Part shown: one piece after another, positions 10,803 to 22,400 of the stretch
Layout: every line of letters starts with the position of its first letter
Numbering within the stretch: position 1 is the first letter of the stretch
Source of the DNA: Rutidosis leptorrhynchoides
Taxonomy: Eukaryota > Streptophyta > Magnoliopsida > Asterales > Asteraceae
Assembly (NCBI RefSeq): GCF_046630445.1
Contig: NC_092338.1
Span: 16,344,001-16,408,000, forward strand
DNA length: 64,000 bases
Direction of reading: 5' to 3'
Made by a program: the position numbers and the translations under genes
Notes under the pieces: model-generated
Database searches by the model: none
Seen by the model: only the letters and a program-made list of their open reading frames with translations
What the model was told of the DNA's origin: nothing

Positions 10803-13000
10803 TCAGTCTGGATAGGGGTTCCAGTTCATCTCATCAGGTGGGTTCCATTGTTGGTTATAGGTGTCCTGATAGGCTTGGTTATAGTCATACCGGTTAAAGG
10901 GTGGTCGGATCTCGGGGCTGTGTGGCGGAAAATGAGCAGGTCGAGTAGGTACATAGTTATTTGGTACCTGATATGATAGCTGGCTCATGATTTGGTGCTG
11001 ATGAACTAACCAGCTATCGTGTTGGCATCGCCTATAATCCTCGTATACTCGCTCGGAGTTCCACTGCTCGTACATACTATGTCTAGCCACGCTCGTCATT
11101 GATTCCTCATCTATACGAATGTACACATCAAGAATAGCATCTCGAATGACATCCCTGATGTCTTCCGCTTCCTCCATTTCTTCGTCTGAACCCCTTTCTA
11201 CCTGTGGATGATTACCTTCATAGGGAAGTGCCTGGTTGCGTCTACTCTTCAATACCTTAGCACCTACATAAATCCGCAATCCTATGGTCTCATCCTGTTC
11301 TCTACAAAGCTGTAATGGACACCCTCGGTTCCTATCAACACCTAAATACTCTCCAATGAGAGTAACAAAAATACCTCCTCCTATTATACTCCCTTCCTGC
11401 ATTCCTTCGACCATTTTAGATAAATAAAAACCAACACAGTAAGGGATATTAACAAAGCTTCTCGGATCCTGAATACACTTTAGGTAGAATAAATCATGTA
11501 AGGTCAGTTTCTCCTTATTGTGACCTCTTTGTGTAATCGAGTTAGCCAAAAATCTATGAATCACACGAAGCTCGGCTTTGTTAATATGTAAGTAGGAGTG
11601 TTTCCCTCCTAGTGTAAAAACATTATAGTTTGACATACGCCTCCAAACGGCGTCAGCGTCAAAGTTCCTATCTACCCTTTCCCCACGATAAATCAAACTC
11701 ATACAATCGGGTAGTAGCAATTCACTAGGAGTGTAAATCTGTAATGCCCTGGCCATGTCCATCATGGACATTCTGTACATCCTACCGCCAAGAATAAATC
11801 TAAGAAAACTTCTATCATCTAACCTATCTACATCTACATTTAACGCTATAGTACTCATCAGCTCAACACACCATTCCTTATATACAGGTCTACGAATAGT
11901 GAAAAGACGTATCCAATCAGTAATAGAAGAACTGCCATACCTTTGTACCAATTGCTGTCTAACACGGTCAGCTAGATGGACCGTTTCCAAAGGATTCCAA
12001 TCAATTACCCTTGGCACCTCTACCTCTTTTGTTACTAACTTGAACTTATTACTTTGATATGCCGGGTAATCTCTCCATCGTCTGTCGAATCTCAGATTAG
12101 GATGTAACGTGTGTTCCGGAATTGTTGGGTATTCGACAGGTGGATGTGGGGGAAATACTGTGAATTCATTAGGTAACTGTAGCGGATCATAATAGGGTAC
12201 GTGCTGTTCAGGCTGATGTTGTGGTTCCTGTTGTGGTTGTTGTTCAGGTTCATATTGCATTTCTGGTTCTGGTTCTGGAGCTGGAGTAGGCTGTCTAGAT
12301 GATGATGCTCCTGAACCTCCCGTATCAGCTTTCTGCAAAACACATTAAACACAAAATTTGTGCATCCAAGTATGCATTAGTGTTAGCAAAATAACAACTT
12401 AAAACAATCACAATAACATGTTAAATCAAAATTAAACTTATACACATTTTCACAATTTTTCACAATTCTACACTTTTCCAAATAAGCACATATGAAAATG
12501 TAGACAAAGTTCATAAGCATTTAACTCAAATAACATGTCAAAATAGTCATTACTAATAATTAAACAAGTCTCAATTGGCAATTATATCAAATTAATCAAG
12601 TTCATGAATTTTCGCCTAAAAATTCCACTTTAATCTCCAAAAATCATGTTTAGGATCAATGTTTGGATCATTTAACTACCTAAACATGTTACACTACTCA
12701 ATTTAGCAATAATTCATGACAAAAATCGGCCATAACCTATTTATATCAAAAATCCCCAAATTGCTCAAGAACACAAACCCTAGATTCCTAAAAATTTTGA
12801 AGTTTTTTGCTTCAAATCATGTTAAATAGCATCAATCTAGGTTATACATGCATAAAATACTAACAATTAAACACTAATTACACTAGAAATCAACAAAATT
12901 GCATTAGGTAAAATATTGGTAATTATCACAAAAACTAGGAATTTATAGAGTTTAGGGGTGTAATTTTTACCTTTTTGCTGAAGAATGTGAATCTAGGCAT
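10803..13000 (-). CDS. Athila-1 env-position protein, spliced, intact
   Basis: Predicted CDS: complement of 12971-13000 (exon 1, ATG plus nine codons) joined to 10803-12332, 519 residues. Exon 1 ends at a GTAAAAA donor; exon 2 follows TGTTTTGCAG; phase 0, intron 12333-12970. The frame enters exon 2 at KADTGGSG. The protein has a Gln/Glu/Pro-rich N-terminus (to about 65), a folded middle (WIRLFTIRRPVYKEW, RFILGGRMYRMS) and an acidic then Tyr/Asn/Pro-rich tail. It resembles the ATHILA ORF-1 family. I see no signal peptide or membrane segment, so 'env' is positional only. It has no stop codon, unlike the gag and pol of the same element. A twin palindrome and TATA-like box lie upstream. Confidence 0.72.
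12333..12970 (-). other. Predicted intron of the Athila-1 env-position gene
   Basis: 638 bp, AT-rich, GT at 12970-12969 and AG at 12334-12333 on the minus strand, no ORF. The Athila-2 gene has the same layout (intron 26447-27260), which is the main support. Confidence 0.65.
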
Positions 13001-14145
13001 GATTAGAGCAAGAAATTTGATGAATTACGGTGAAAAAATGATGAAATTTGGTGAGGTTTTGAGAGATTTTCGGGTATGTATGTGTGTTGTGTGGAGAAGA
13101 CAGACTCGCTGAGCTTTTGATCCTGGCTAAATTTTTAGCCTCATGCGATCGCATGAGGTTGAAGAGTAAACCCCATGCGATCGCATGGGGTGCCGGCTAC
13201 AGTGATTTGCTTTTTTTTTTTTATTTATTTATTTATATAAAACCTTATACTTAATAAAACATAAAATTAATATAATTTTAAAAATTTGTTTCTTTTTAGG
13301 ATGAGGGCGTTTCGGATCGATGTCCTAGTCCGTCCCTCGACAAAATTTTAAAATTTGTCAATTCAAAGCACGGTTTTAAAAGTAAAGATTTTTGGGATTT
13401 TTTTTAAATGTTTTTGGCATACTTTAATTCAATAAGATTATAAATAATGATAATAAAAGTTCTCGTCCCTACCTCGGGTAAAGCAATTTCGGTTCAACGA
13501 CCTAATCTTCAACTCACGACGAATTTTAAAAATCATATTTTTAACTTAATGAGATAAAGTAAATTTTTGTTTTTAAATTCACACCAAACTTAAATTTAAA
13601 ATGCATAAAATTAAAAATTCACACCAAACTTAATTAAAAATTCATATTATAAATTCACACCAAACTTAAATTATATTTTTGTTTTTATATATACAAACTT
13701 ATATTAAAAATATTAATTTTCCAAATATTTAGAATTTTAAAAGTTTACAATATTTATTTAATATTAATTTATTAATTTTTTTTAAAAATATGGTAAAAAT
13801 AAAATTAAAAATCTTTTTGGCTTTTATCCCACTTTAATAAATCAAATATTATCAAAAAATATGCGCCCCTCTTTTCGGTAAAGTAATTTCGGTTCCATGA
13901 CCTAATTTAACTCATGACGAAATTTTAAAATATTTTGGGTTGATTGATTAAAGATATTTATACCTTAAGAATAAACGTTAAATTTCACAGTGATGTAATA
14001 AATTTTTGTATGATATCAATAATTTCGGTCGCAAAACCTAATTTTATCGAATACCAATTTAATACTTTATAGCGAACAAATTAGCGTTTATTATCAAAAG
14101 GTTAAAAATAAAAATAAAAATAAAAAATGAAAACTGTACAAACTT
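13001..14145 (-). promoter_or_regulatory. Athila-1 internal upstream region of the env-position gene
   Basis: No ORF. On the minus strand a TATATAAATAAATAAA stretch (about 13223-13239) is followed within 50-95 bases by the twin palindrome (13174-13187, 13142-13155). A CT-rich, CACA-rich segment resembling a plant 5' UTR (about 13060-13115) and the exon-1 ATG at 13000 come next. The LTR has the same order of AT-rich box and palindrome pair. An internal promoter is an inference. Confidence 0.5.
13142..13187. promoter_or_regulatory. Twin palindrome CATGCGATCGCATG, env-upstream copy
   Basis: Palindromes at 13142-13155 and 13174-13187, again 32 bp apart, with a spacer unlike the LTR spacer. Copying of the whole LTR segment therefore does not explain the match; the palindromes and their spacing have been kept while the spacer changed. 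Confidence 0.9.
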
Positions 14146-14163
14146 ACCTGTGAAATATATTTC

Positions 14164-14580
14164 TTAGTGATATGCTCTAGTCCACTCATAAGATAGTCGG
14201 ACTAATTGGTTTTCCATGGCTACATAGGCGTAACCTCGAGCATTTAACGTTTTTTCTTCTAAACATATGAACGGTCCATCTCTGCATAAAGTAACAAATT
14301 CGGTGTTTGAATAGGTTTGATTATTTGAACATTTACCTTCGTGTGACCATTTTCCGCATTTGTGACATTTTTCAAGGTGTCGTGCTCTCCTTTTCGCTGC
14401 GGATTTTGATTTTCCTTTACCAAATTGTAACTTATTATCTTCGCATCTGGATTCTTTTCTTACTCCATCCAATTTACCTCTGATTAATTATACTATTTCA
14501 CTTGGAAGTGTGTCATTATTACGTTTAGTGATCAAAGCGTGTAGCATTAGACCATGGTTTAATTCACAGGAAGTCTTCAT
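14164..14580 (-). pseudogene. Zinc-knuckle accessory ORF between pol and env (Athila-1)
   Basis: Frame from the ATG at 14580 to the TAA at 14164 (138 codons), with one in-frame TAA near 14488 that fits CAA to TAA. It encodes a basic segment (KSKSAAKRRARHLEK) and then CHKCGKWSHEGKC, a CX2CX4HX3C variant of the retroviral CCHC knuckle. It is framed by a pyrimidine-rich acceptor (AG at 14593-14592) and a strong CAG|GTAAGT donor (14148/14147), so it looks like an internal exon. Athila-2 has no counterpart between pol and env. Function unknown; nucleic-acid binding is likely from the knuckle. Confidence 0.55.
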
Positions 14581-14752
14581 TTCGTAAAAACCTAAAAAAA
14601 ATAAAAATTCAGAATGGGGGGAGAAGACTAGTTCTTTAGGGTCTGCTAGGGAAAGACCATTCGGGTTCCATTTTTGAGAACTACACGAAAACAGAAAATC
14701 TAACTCTAACAGAAATACATATTATCCTTTAAAGACTTGATTCTCCCCACAC

Positions 14753-17700
14753 TTAGTTAGCTGTGGTATCGAAATTGTGATTAACTTCGTTGTCGACTTC
14801 CATCGGACTATCTATGTAGTGTTTAACTCTATGACCATTAACTTTAAATTCAATCCCATTTGAATTTATTAATTCTATCATTCCGTATGGGAAAACTCTT
14901 TTGACTATGAATGGTCCAGACCATTTTGATTTCAATTTTCCAGGAAATAGTTTGAATCGTGAATTGAAAAGAAGAACTCTGTCTCCTTCTTTAAATTCTT
15001 TTGAACTTCTGATTCTTTTATCATGCCATTTCTTCGTTCTTTCTTTATAGATTAACGAATTTTCGTATGCTTCATGTCTTAATTCTTCTAATTCGTTTAA
15101 TTGACTTAACCGTAGACGTCCAGCTTCATGTAAATCAAGATTACATGTCTTCAAAGCCCAAAATGCTTTGTGTTCAATTTCTACTGGAAGATGACATGCT
15201 TTTCCGTAAACGAGTCTGAAAGGTGTGGTTCCAATTGGAGTTTTGTAGGCTGTTCTAAAAGCCCAGAGTGCATCCTCCAATTTTATGGACCATTCCTTCG
15301 GATTTGATCCTACGGTTTTCTCTAGAATACGTTTTAAAGCTCGGTTGGTATTTTCAACTTGTCCACTTGTTTGTGGATGATATGCGGTGGAGATTTTATG
15401 AGTTACTCCATATCTTTTAAGAACTTTCTCAAGTTGATTATTACAAAAATGAGTACCCCGATCACTTATTAAAGCTTTCGGTGTTCCAAACCTTGCAAAA
15501 AGACGTTTTAAAAAGTTGACTACAACTCGTGCATCGTTAGTTGGGAGAGCTTGTGCTTCCGCCCATTTAGATACATAATCAATGGAAACGGACCCATAAA
15601 GTCAATACCCCAAATGTCAAATACTTCACATACTTGAATGACATTTTGTGGCATTTCATCACGTTGACTTATTTTTCCGGCCCTTTGACAAGCATCACAG
15701 GATTTGCAAAGAAGGTGTGCGTCTTTGTAAATTGTAGGCCAATAGAATCCAGCATCATATACTTTTCTTGCTATTAGTTGAGGCCCATAATGCCCTCCTG
15801 TTGGTCCTGTGTGACAATGGTTTAAGATTTTACTAGATTCCTCCCCGAATACACATCGGCGTATTATTTCATCGGGACAACTTTTAAACAAATGTGGATC
15901 TTCCCAGAAATAGTGTTTTATATCACAAAAGAATTTCTTTCGTTTTTGGTACGACAATCCTTTTTCAAGGAATCCACATACTAAGTAGTTTGCATAGTCT
16001 GCAACCATGGTATTTCATTATAATCTATCTTCAATAGATATTCATCATGGAAAGTTGTCTTGTATGGTCGATTCATTTAGAACTTCTAATTCGGGATTTT
16101 CAAGACGAGAAAGATGATCAGCGGCGAGATTTTCTGCTCCTCTTTTATCTCGGATTTCAATATCGAACTCTTGTAAGAGTAAGATCCAATGGATTAATCG
16201 TGGTTTAGCATCTTGTTTCGAAAATAGGTATCTAAGAGCAGAATGGTCGGTATAGACCACCGTTTTAGCTAGAACGAGATATGAACGAAATTTGTCAAAA
16301 GCAAAGACAATAGCAAGGAGTTCTTTTTCAGTAGTTGTGTAATTCGTTTGTGCTCCTTGTAACGTCGTACTAGCATAATATATAGGTTGAAATCGTTTTT
16401 CAATCCTTTGTCCTAAAACGGCTCCCATTGCAAAATCACTTGCATCGCACATTAGTTCAAACGGTAGATTTCAATTTGGTGTTATCATGATCGGCGCATT
16501 AGTGAGTTTCTCTTTAAGAATATTAAAAGATTTAATGCATTCATCTGAAAAGATGAATGGAGCATCCTTTTCTAGGAGTTTATTCATAGGAGTGGCAATT
16601 TTAGAAAAATCTTTTATGAAGCGTCGGTAAAAACCGGCATGCTCTAGAAAACTCCTAACTCCTCTAACATTGGTGGGATGTGGAAGTTTAGTAATTACAT
16701 CTACTTTAGCTCTATCCACTTCAATTCCTTCCTTTGAGATTTTATGTCCAAGAACGATGCCTTTTTTAACCATGAAATGGCATTTCTCCCAATTAAGTAC
16801 TAGATTTGATTGTTCACATCTAATAAGCATTCGTTCAAGATTAACTAAACATGATTCAAAAGTATCACCGAAGACTGAAAAGTCATCCATGAAAACTTCC
16901 ATGTATTCTTCTATCATGTCGTGAAAAATCGCCATCATGCACCTTTGAAAGGTTGCAGGGGCGTTGCAAAGTCCAAATGGCATGCGTTTGTAAGCAAAAG
17001 TACCATAAGGGTACGTGAACGTGGTCTTCTCTTGGTGTTCGGGTGCTATTGGAATTTGAAAATATCCGGAAAAACCATCTAGAAAACAATAGTAACTATT
17101 TCCGGCTAATCTTTCCAACATTTGATCAATAAAAGGTAAGGGAAAGTGATCTTTTCTGGTGGCGTCATTTAATTTTCTATAATCAATACATACACGCCAT
17201 CCTGTTACAGTCCTAGTAGGAATAAGCTCATTTTTCTCATTTGTAATGACAGTCATGGGACCCTTTTTAGGCACGCATTGAACTGGGCTTACCCATGGAC
17301 TATCAGAGATTGGATAAATTAAACCTGCATCAAGCAGTTTAATAATTTCTTTTTTAACTACATCTTGCATATTCGGATTTAGTCTTCGTTGGCGTTGCGC
17401 ATACGTTTTATGACCTTCTTCCATAAGGATTTTATGTGTGCAATACGAAGGACTTATTCCTTTTATATCATGAATCTTCCATACAATGGCTGGTTTATGA
17501 GCTTTCAACACAGAAATGAGTTGTGATTTTTCATTTTCAGTAAGAGAAGACGATATTATTACAGGTAATTCAGATTCACCATGTAAATAAGCGTATTCCA
17601 AATGGTTTGGAAGTGGCTTTAACTCTAATGTCGGAGGTTCTTCTATCGATGATTTATATCGATATCTGTCTTCTTCTTTTTGCATTTGAATTTCTTCTGT

Positions 17701-18081
17701 TGTTGGTTCATATCCATTAGCCATTAGTGTAGCTAACATTTCAGTTTCATCAATTGGTTCAGTACCTTCTCCTAAAGAACATTCTCCTGTTCCTTGTAAT
17801 TCTGGAAATTCTTCTAACAATTCTGCATGTGAATCTATAGTTTGAATATAATAACATGTATCATCTGCAGATTGCGGTTGTTGCATTGCTCTATCAACTG
17901 AAAAGGTAACACTCTCATCCTCTATACTTAGGGTCAGTTTCTTACCGAACACGTCTATCATTGCTTTAGCCGTGTTTAAGAATGGTCTTCCTAATATGAG
18001 AGGAACTTGAGAATCTTCTTCCATGTCCAGAACAACAAAATCTACTGGAAATACTAAAGTACCAACTTTAACTAGCATGTT
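14753..18081 (-). pseudogene. Athila-1 pol: protease end, RT, RNase H, integrase (broken)
   Basis: Minus-strand remainder of gag-pol after the Athila-2 insertion. It starts in the protease C-terminus (LILGRPFLN), then RT with MDDFSVFG (about 16880-16910), RNase H ([10 protein letters not shown] ... TDHSALRYL), integrase H2C2 finger (about 15690-15830), core ([27 protein letters not shown]) and a C-terminal part ending at the TAA 14753. Breaks: TGA at 16471-16473 where the family has Trp; a pair of small indels near 16045 and 16010; a deletion of roughly 30 bp with frame change just after FMGPF near 15597. No chromodomain follows, as expected for Athila. Confidence 0.9.
18077..18081. other. 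Target-site duplication ATGTT (left), Athila-2 into Athila-1
   Basis: ATGTT at 18077-18081 recurs at 32162-32166, directly outside the Athila-2 LTRs. The flanking protease-region sequence joins smoothly when one copy is removed. Confidence 0.95.
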
Positions 18082-19763
18082 TGATATTGCTCAATAACAT
18101 TATATATATCTATCGCAATATCGTATAAAATACTCTCGAATCAAGGTTAATGAAAGCATTTCTACAAGTGATACGCCAAGATATGCAAATTTGTATCGGA
18201 GAGTGATTTATAAAGAGTTTTGATGATTTATGACCATTGTTGATCCCGATACAAGTTAAGGTCTAATTAGTGTTCTAAAATGGTAAAACAAAGCTTCAAA
18301 TGTGTTAGGCTTCGTCCAAATGAAAGGAAATCACAAAGAAAATGAGACAGTACCTTTCAGTACATCGGGACGCCGTCCTGAGCTTTAGGACGCCGTCCAG
18401 CCTTTTAATCTGGGACGCCATCCGGATATATGGGACGCCGTCCAACCCTTAACAACGGGACGCCGTCCAGAATTTAGGACGCCGTCCAGAAGTAGGTTTC
18501 AGCGAACTTTTGACTTTCTGACCTACTTTCTCCACTTTATAACTCATGATTGAAGATCAGTTTTAGAGAGTACGAACCAGAGAATACAGAGACGAATTTT
18601 GGGAGCAATATTGGAGAACTCCAAGCTCTTGGAAGAGGCTCAACATCAAGGCATCAAAGATCAAAACCTTCTTCATCCAAGAACTCATTGTTCTTGTAGG
18701 TTATTTCTTGTTCTAAAGCAATGATTTCCATTGATAATCTGATTTGTATGTTGTCTGTTACCATGATTGTTGGCTAGTTTCTATAATGTTTGTCTAGGTT
18801 AATAACCGAGGTATTGGATGTAATCCTATTGATTGTATGTACTATGTGTGAAAGATTGAAGCTTGAATTAAAGAACCATGCTTATTGATGTTTAATCATT
18901 TGTGTCTAGTTAATTGATATGTTGTTGATAAAGAGAACTCTTGTTCATGTATCATATTGATTTACAATCAACTTGTCTTAGATTGATTGTTTACTAAACC
19001 GGACCAAGGGGGTAAATTAGATCAATACGATTAAACGATATAGGAATGAATTGTGTAGAGCGAACGCAAAGACAATTGTTATTTAAGTCTTTGATCTTGC
19101 TAATCAACTAGTCACAAACGAAAAGGTCTAGGTGATAGGGAACCCTCACTTAGTACTTCTAGTTTTAGTACTCGCTAAAGAGAACTCTTTGCGGGTCGAT
19201 TCAGGTGATTAGCATATATCATAGTTATTTGATTACAAACACGAGAACTATAGAGAAAAGGGAACCCTTAATCTTGTAATTGTGTTTGCGTGTTTATTTA
19301 AGAAAACTCTTAGTAAACCTATTAGATAACTTACACACATAATCATTCAATCAGGACTTAATAGCAAAACTTACATCCAATACCGAGGGTAAAATATCTA
19401 GATGAACATTTCATCTCTTTGATTCAAATCAAACTATCTTACTTGTTTTCTTTGCACTTGTTTTCATTATAAACTTAAAAGACCAAAAATATTGTTTTTA
19501 CTTTTTAACCTTATCTGATTTGGCTAAATCGTTAAATAGCCACAAAAACATAAAACTTGTACCTTTAAGTTTCATTTACTTAGTTAATCATAATATAGTT
19601 TCTAATTCTAGTTTGGCTAATACAACTGTCCTTGGAACGATACACGGAACTAAACCATTATTTATACTACTACACGATCGGGTACACTGCCCGTTAGTGT
19701 GTAACAGTCTTTTTAACCGGTATTTTTCCATACAATAATTTATATACCTGATTTCACACAACA
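18082..19763 (+). repeat. 5' LTR of Athila-2
   Basis: Starts TGATATTGC and ends CACAACA (CACATCA in the other LTR). It carries the six-copy GGACGCCGTCC array (18368-18487) and a TATA-like tttataac near 18537. Several differences from the 3' LTR fall at CpG sites inside the palindromes. Confidence 0.94.
18368..18487. promoter_or_regulatory. GGACGCCGTCC six-copy palindrome array, 5' LTR
   Basis: Copies start at 18368, 18388, 18413, 18433, 18458 and 18477, giving steps of 20, 25, 20, 25 and 19: three pairs with a 45-bp period. The copy at 18413 has CCATCC, a CpG transition. The array ends about 50 bp before a TATA-like box. The same layout is found at 26142-26259 and 30766-30885. Confidence 0.9.
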
Positions 19764-19769
19764 AGTTTT

Positions 19770-19788
19770 TGGCGCCGCTGCCGGGGAC
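19770..19788 (+). other. Primer binding site of Athila-2 (tRNA-Asp type)
   Basis: TGGCGCCGCTGCCGGGGAC lies six bases after the LTR. It matches the tRNA-Asp-type site of the Athila lineage apart from one base. Athila-1 has the same site on the minus strand. Confidence 0.88.
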
Positions 19789-20798
19789 AGTTTTGTTTCA
19801 AAATAGAATTATTGACTAATTTGTGATTAAGTAGTTTCTTAATTATTTTAAATTATTAATAGTATTTGAATTTTAGACTTATATAATAGATGCATTTAAT
19901 AGTTTTGTTAGTTTTGTGATTGACAGATTTTAGGTTGCATATGCCACATACCCGAAGTTCAGATTCTCCATTACTTACACCGCTTACGGAACCTGATAGA
20001 AAGCTTGGTAGGATCCCGAAAGAAGTACTTGAACTTTTTGAATCTTCATCAAAACAGGAAACTTTTGATACAGAATCAAGTACAACCAAGCCGAGGTATT
20101 CTGAATTTGGTGATCCCGTTCCTCCTCCAAAATTTGAAATGGAAGGAGAAGCAAGACCGGTGGTACCAAGACAATCAATGGCGGCCAAGATGAAGGCAAC
20201 CCGAACCGGACAAGGTAGTGCCATTACTCCACCCACTGGTGAGGTAAATTTTGAAATAAAAGGACCTATTCTTCAAATGATTAATAACAGGTGTCAATTT
20301 GGTGGTGATCCGAATGAAGATGCAAACGAACATGTTCGTCTTTTTCAAGAGATATGTCTTCTTTTCAAACTTAAACCAGAAACTGACCAGGCCATATTTT
20401 TAAGACTTTTCCCATGGACACTCCACGGGGAAGCACGAAGTTGGTTGGAATCATTGGCCGAGGCTACGATAGAAACTTGAGATGGTATGTTGGAAAAATT
20501 TCTTAAGAAATATTTTCCAGCTTCTAAGTCCGCGAGACTCCAACACGAAATTACCCAATTCTGTCAAAAGCCGATGGAAACCTTGTACGAAGCATGGAAT
20601 CGATTTTCCAAAATGCTAAGAGGTTGTCCAAACCATGGTTTGGATAGCTTTCAAAAAGTCCAAATCTTTTACAAGGGTTGTGATGTTGCAACCCGAATTT
20701 CCATTGATCAATGTAACATCCGTATTACATCCGTCCCACATCGGTTGGAGAGGGGAATGAAGCATGCCTTACAAGGGTGTGGAGACCTTTCCTAGCAT

Positions 20799-20911
20799 GA
20801 CGCGTTTTGGGACCACAAGCGCAGTAGATCCCATGAGAACTCTGCAGTTAAGCGTGCTCAGGCGAGAGCACTACCAGGATGGGTGACCAACTGGGAAAGT
20901 GCTCGTCGTGT
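20799..20911 (+). other. 5S rRNA-like segment in Cassandra LTR 1 (not a functional rRNA gene)
   Basis: Similar to plant 5S rRNA, including AGTTAAGCGTGCT (box A region) and GATGGGTGACC (box C region). Parts diverge from genuine 5S. Known Cassandra LTRs keep these pol III control elements; activity here is untested. Confidence 0.88.
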
Positions 20912-21153
20912 TTGGTCGCCAAGAAAAATCCGTGCGCCTACGGGCAAAGCGGACAATATCATGCTACGGGGAACACGTGTTACCTGGGATGTTACAGATG
21001 GTATCAGAGCCAGGCCCCGGATCACCCGTACACAGCGAGGACGCTGTGTCCCATTAGGGGGAGGATTGTAACATCCGTGTTACATCCGTCCCACATCGGT
21101 TGGAGAGAGGAACGAAGCATGCCTTACAAGGGTGTGGAGACCTTTCCTAGCAT

Positions 21154-21266
21154 GACGCGTTTTGGGACCACAAGCGCAGCAGATCCCATGAGAACTCTGC
21201 AGTTAAGCGTGCTCAGGCGAGAGCACTACCAGGATGGGTGACCAACTGGGAAAGTGCTCGTCGTGT
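21154..21266 (+). other. 5S rRNA-like segment in Cassandra LTR 2
   Basis: Second copy, offset 355 bp from the first, with the same box A and box C-like motifs. Differs at one position in the 5S part (cagcagatcc versus cagtagatcc). Confidence 0.88.
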
Positions 21267-22400
21267 TTGGTCACCAAGAAAAATTCGTGCGCCTACGGGC
21301 AAAGCGGACAATATCATGCTACGGGGAACACGTGTTACCTGGGATGTTACAATCAAGCATCCGGAGGTTCACTCATGGACAAAACCGAGCAAGAGGCTTA
21401 TGAGATAATCGAGAAGCTAGCCGATTATTCTCATGAGTGGCATCAAGAACGACCAATTACTCGTAATGCTCAAGTCCAAAGCGCCGGTGCTTATGATGAC
21501 CTTAGTTCCCTAAGTGTGAAAATAGACGATGTTGCGCGAAACATGAACAAAATCACCAAGGAAATTCATAGTATGAAAGTAGGTTGTGAATACTGTGGTG
21601 GACTCCATTTAGGGAAAGATTGTGATGCCGGTCTAACAATGGCTCAAAAAGAAGAAGTGGCTTTCATAAGCCAAAGAAATAATAATCAATTTCAAGGAAG
21701 AGCCCAGTTTAACCGAAACTTCAACAACCCCTACAACCCTCAAGGTCAAAATTCCAATTACCAACAAGGGTCAAGTAGTGGGTACCAACAACAAACTCCG
21801 GGTTTTTATCAAAAACCCCAACAGGAAGAAAAAAAGTCAAATTTGGAGAGTATGTTGGAAAATTTGATTGCCTCACAAACCCAGCTTGTTACAAACATAA
21901 ATCAAACGAACGAGAAAAATGAACACCAATTTAGGAACCAACAAGCCTCAATTCAAAATTTGGAGAAGCAAATGAGTGGTTTAGCTAGTTTACTTAGTGA
22001 GAGAAAACCAGGAAGTTTACCGGGCGATACCAATAAGAACCCCCGAAATGAGCACGCCAATGTTATTACCACACGGAGTGGTTTAGCATACGATGCTCCA
22101 AGAATGCCCAAAAATTCTGATTTCAATGTTCCGTTGAACCGAAATGATGAACCGGTTAAGGAGACGGAACAAGTGGTTGAAAAGGAAGAACGGGAGAAAC
22201 CCGTAGTGAAACCATATCAACCACCGCTCCCATACCCAAGAAAGCAACAACAAGAAAGGCTAGAGGCCGAAAGGTCAAAATTCCTACATATGTTTAAACA
22301 AATTAACATAAATATGCCTTTCATTGATGTAATCTCAGGTATGCCCAAGTATGCTAAGTTCTTAAAAGACTTACTTACTAATCGGAACAAAATACCAAAG

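Larger units (their letters stand above)
20712..21351 (+). mobile_element. Cassandra TRIM retrotransposon, complete
   Basis: A 640-bp element with 285-bp LTRs (20712-20996, 21067-21351), each starting TGTAACATCC and ending GGGATGTTACA. The internal region is only 70 bp, with a Met-tRNA primer site (20999-21011) and a polypurine tract (about 21055-21065). TSD ATCAA is at 20707-20711 and 21352-21356. Each LTR holds a 5S rRNA-like segment, the defining trait of Cassandra. It encodes no protein and must use enzymes of other elements. I count six mismatches between the LTRs (about 2 %). Confidence 0.96.
19941..22400 (+). pseudogene. Athila-2 gag (nonsense codon plus Cassandra insertion)
   Basis: Starts at the ATG 19941 (MPHTRSSDSP). 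The retrotransposon Gag domain (FPWTLHGEARSWLESL, about 20410-20460) is followed by a TGA at 20478-20480 where the family has Trp. The same frame continues through FLKKYFPASKSARLQ to 20711, where Cassandra is inserted, and resumes at 21357. The zinc knuckle CEYCGGLHLGKDC (about 21586-21624) is followed by Asn/Gln-rich sequence and a coiled coil (QASIQNLEKQMSGLASLL). Cassandra plus its TSD is 645 bp, so the downstream frame is preserved. Gag runs into the protease without a stop, so the 3' limit given is approximate. Confidence 0.88.

Noticed and set aside
18368-18487. CRISPR-like array or satellite from regularly spaced GGACGCCGTCC
   Set aside because: Repeat is 11 bp with 8-14-bp spacers, in a plant LTR; no CRISPR context is possible.
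20799-21266. Tandem 5S rRNA genes
   Set aside because: Each copy sits inside a Cassandra LTR with primer site, PPT and TSD, and diverges from genuine 5S.
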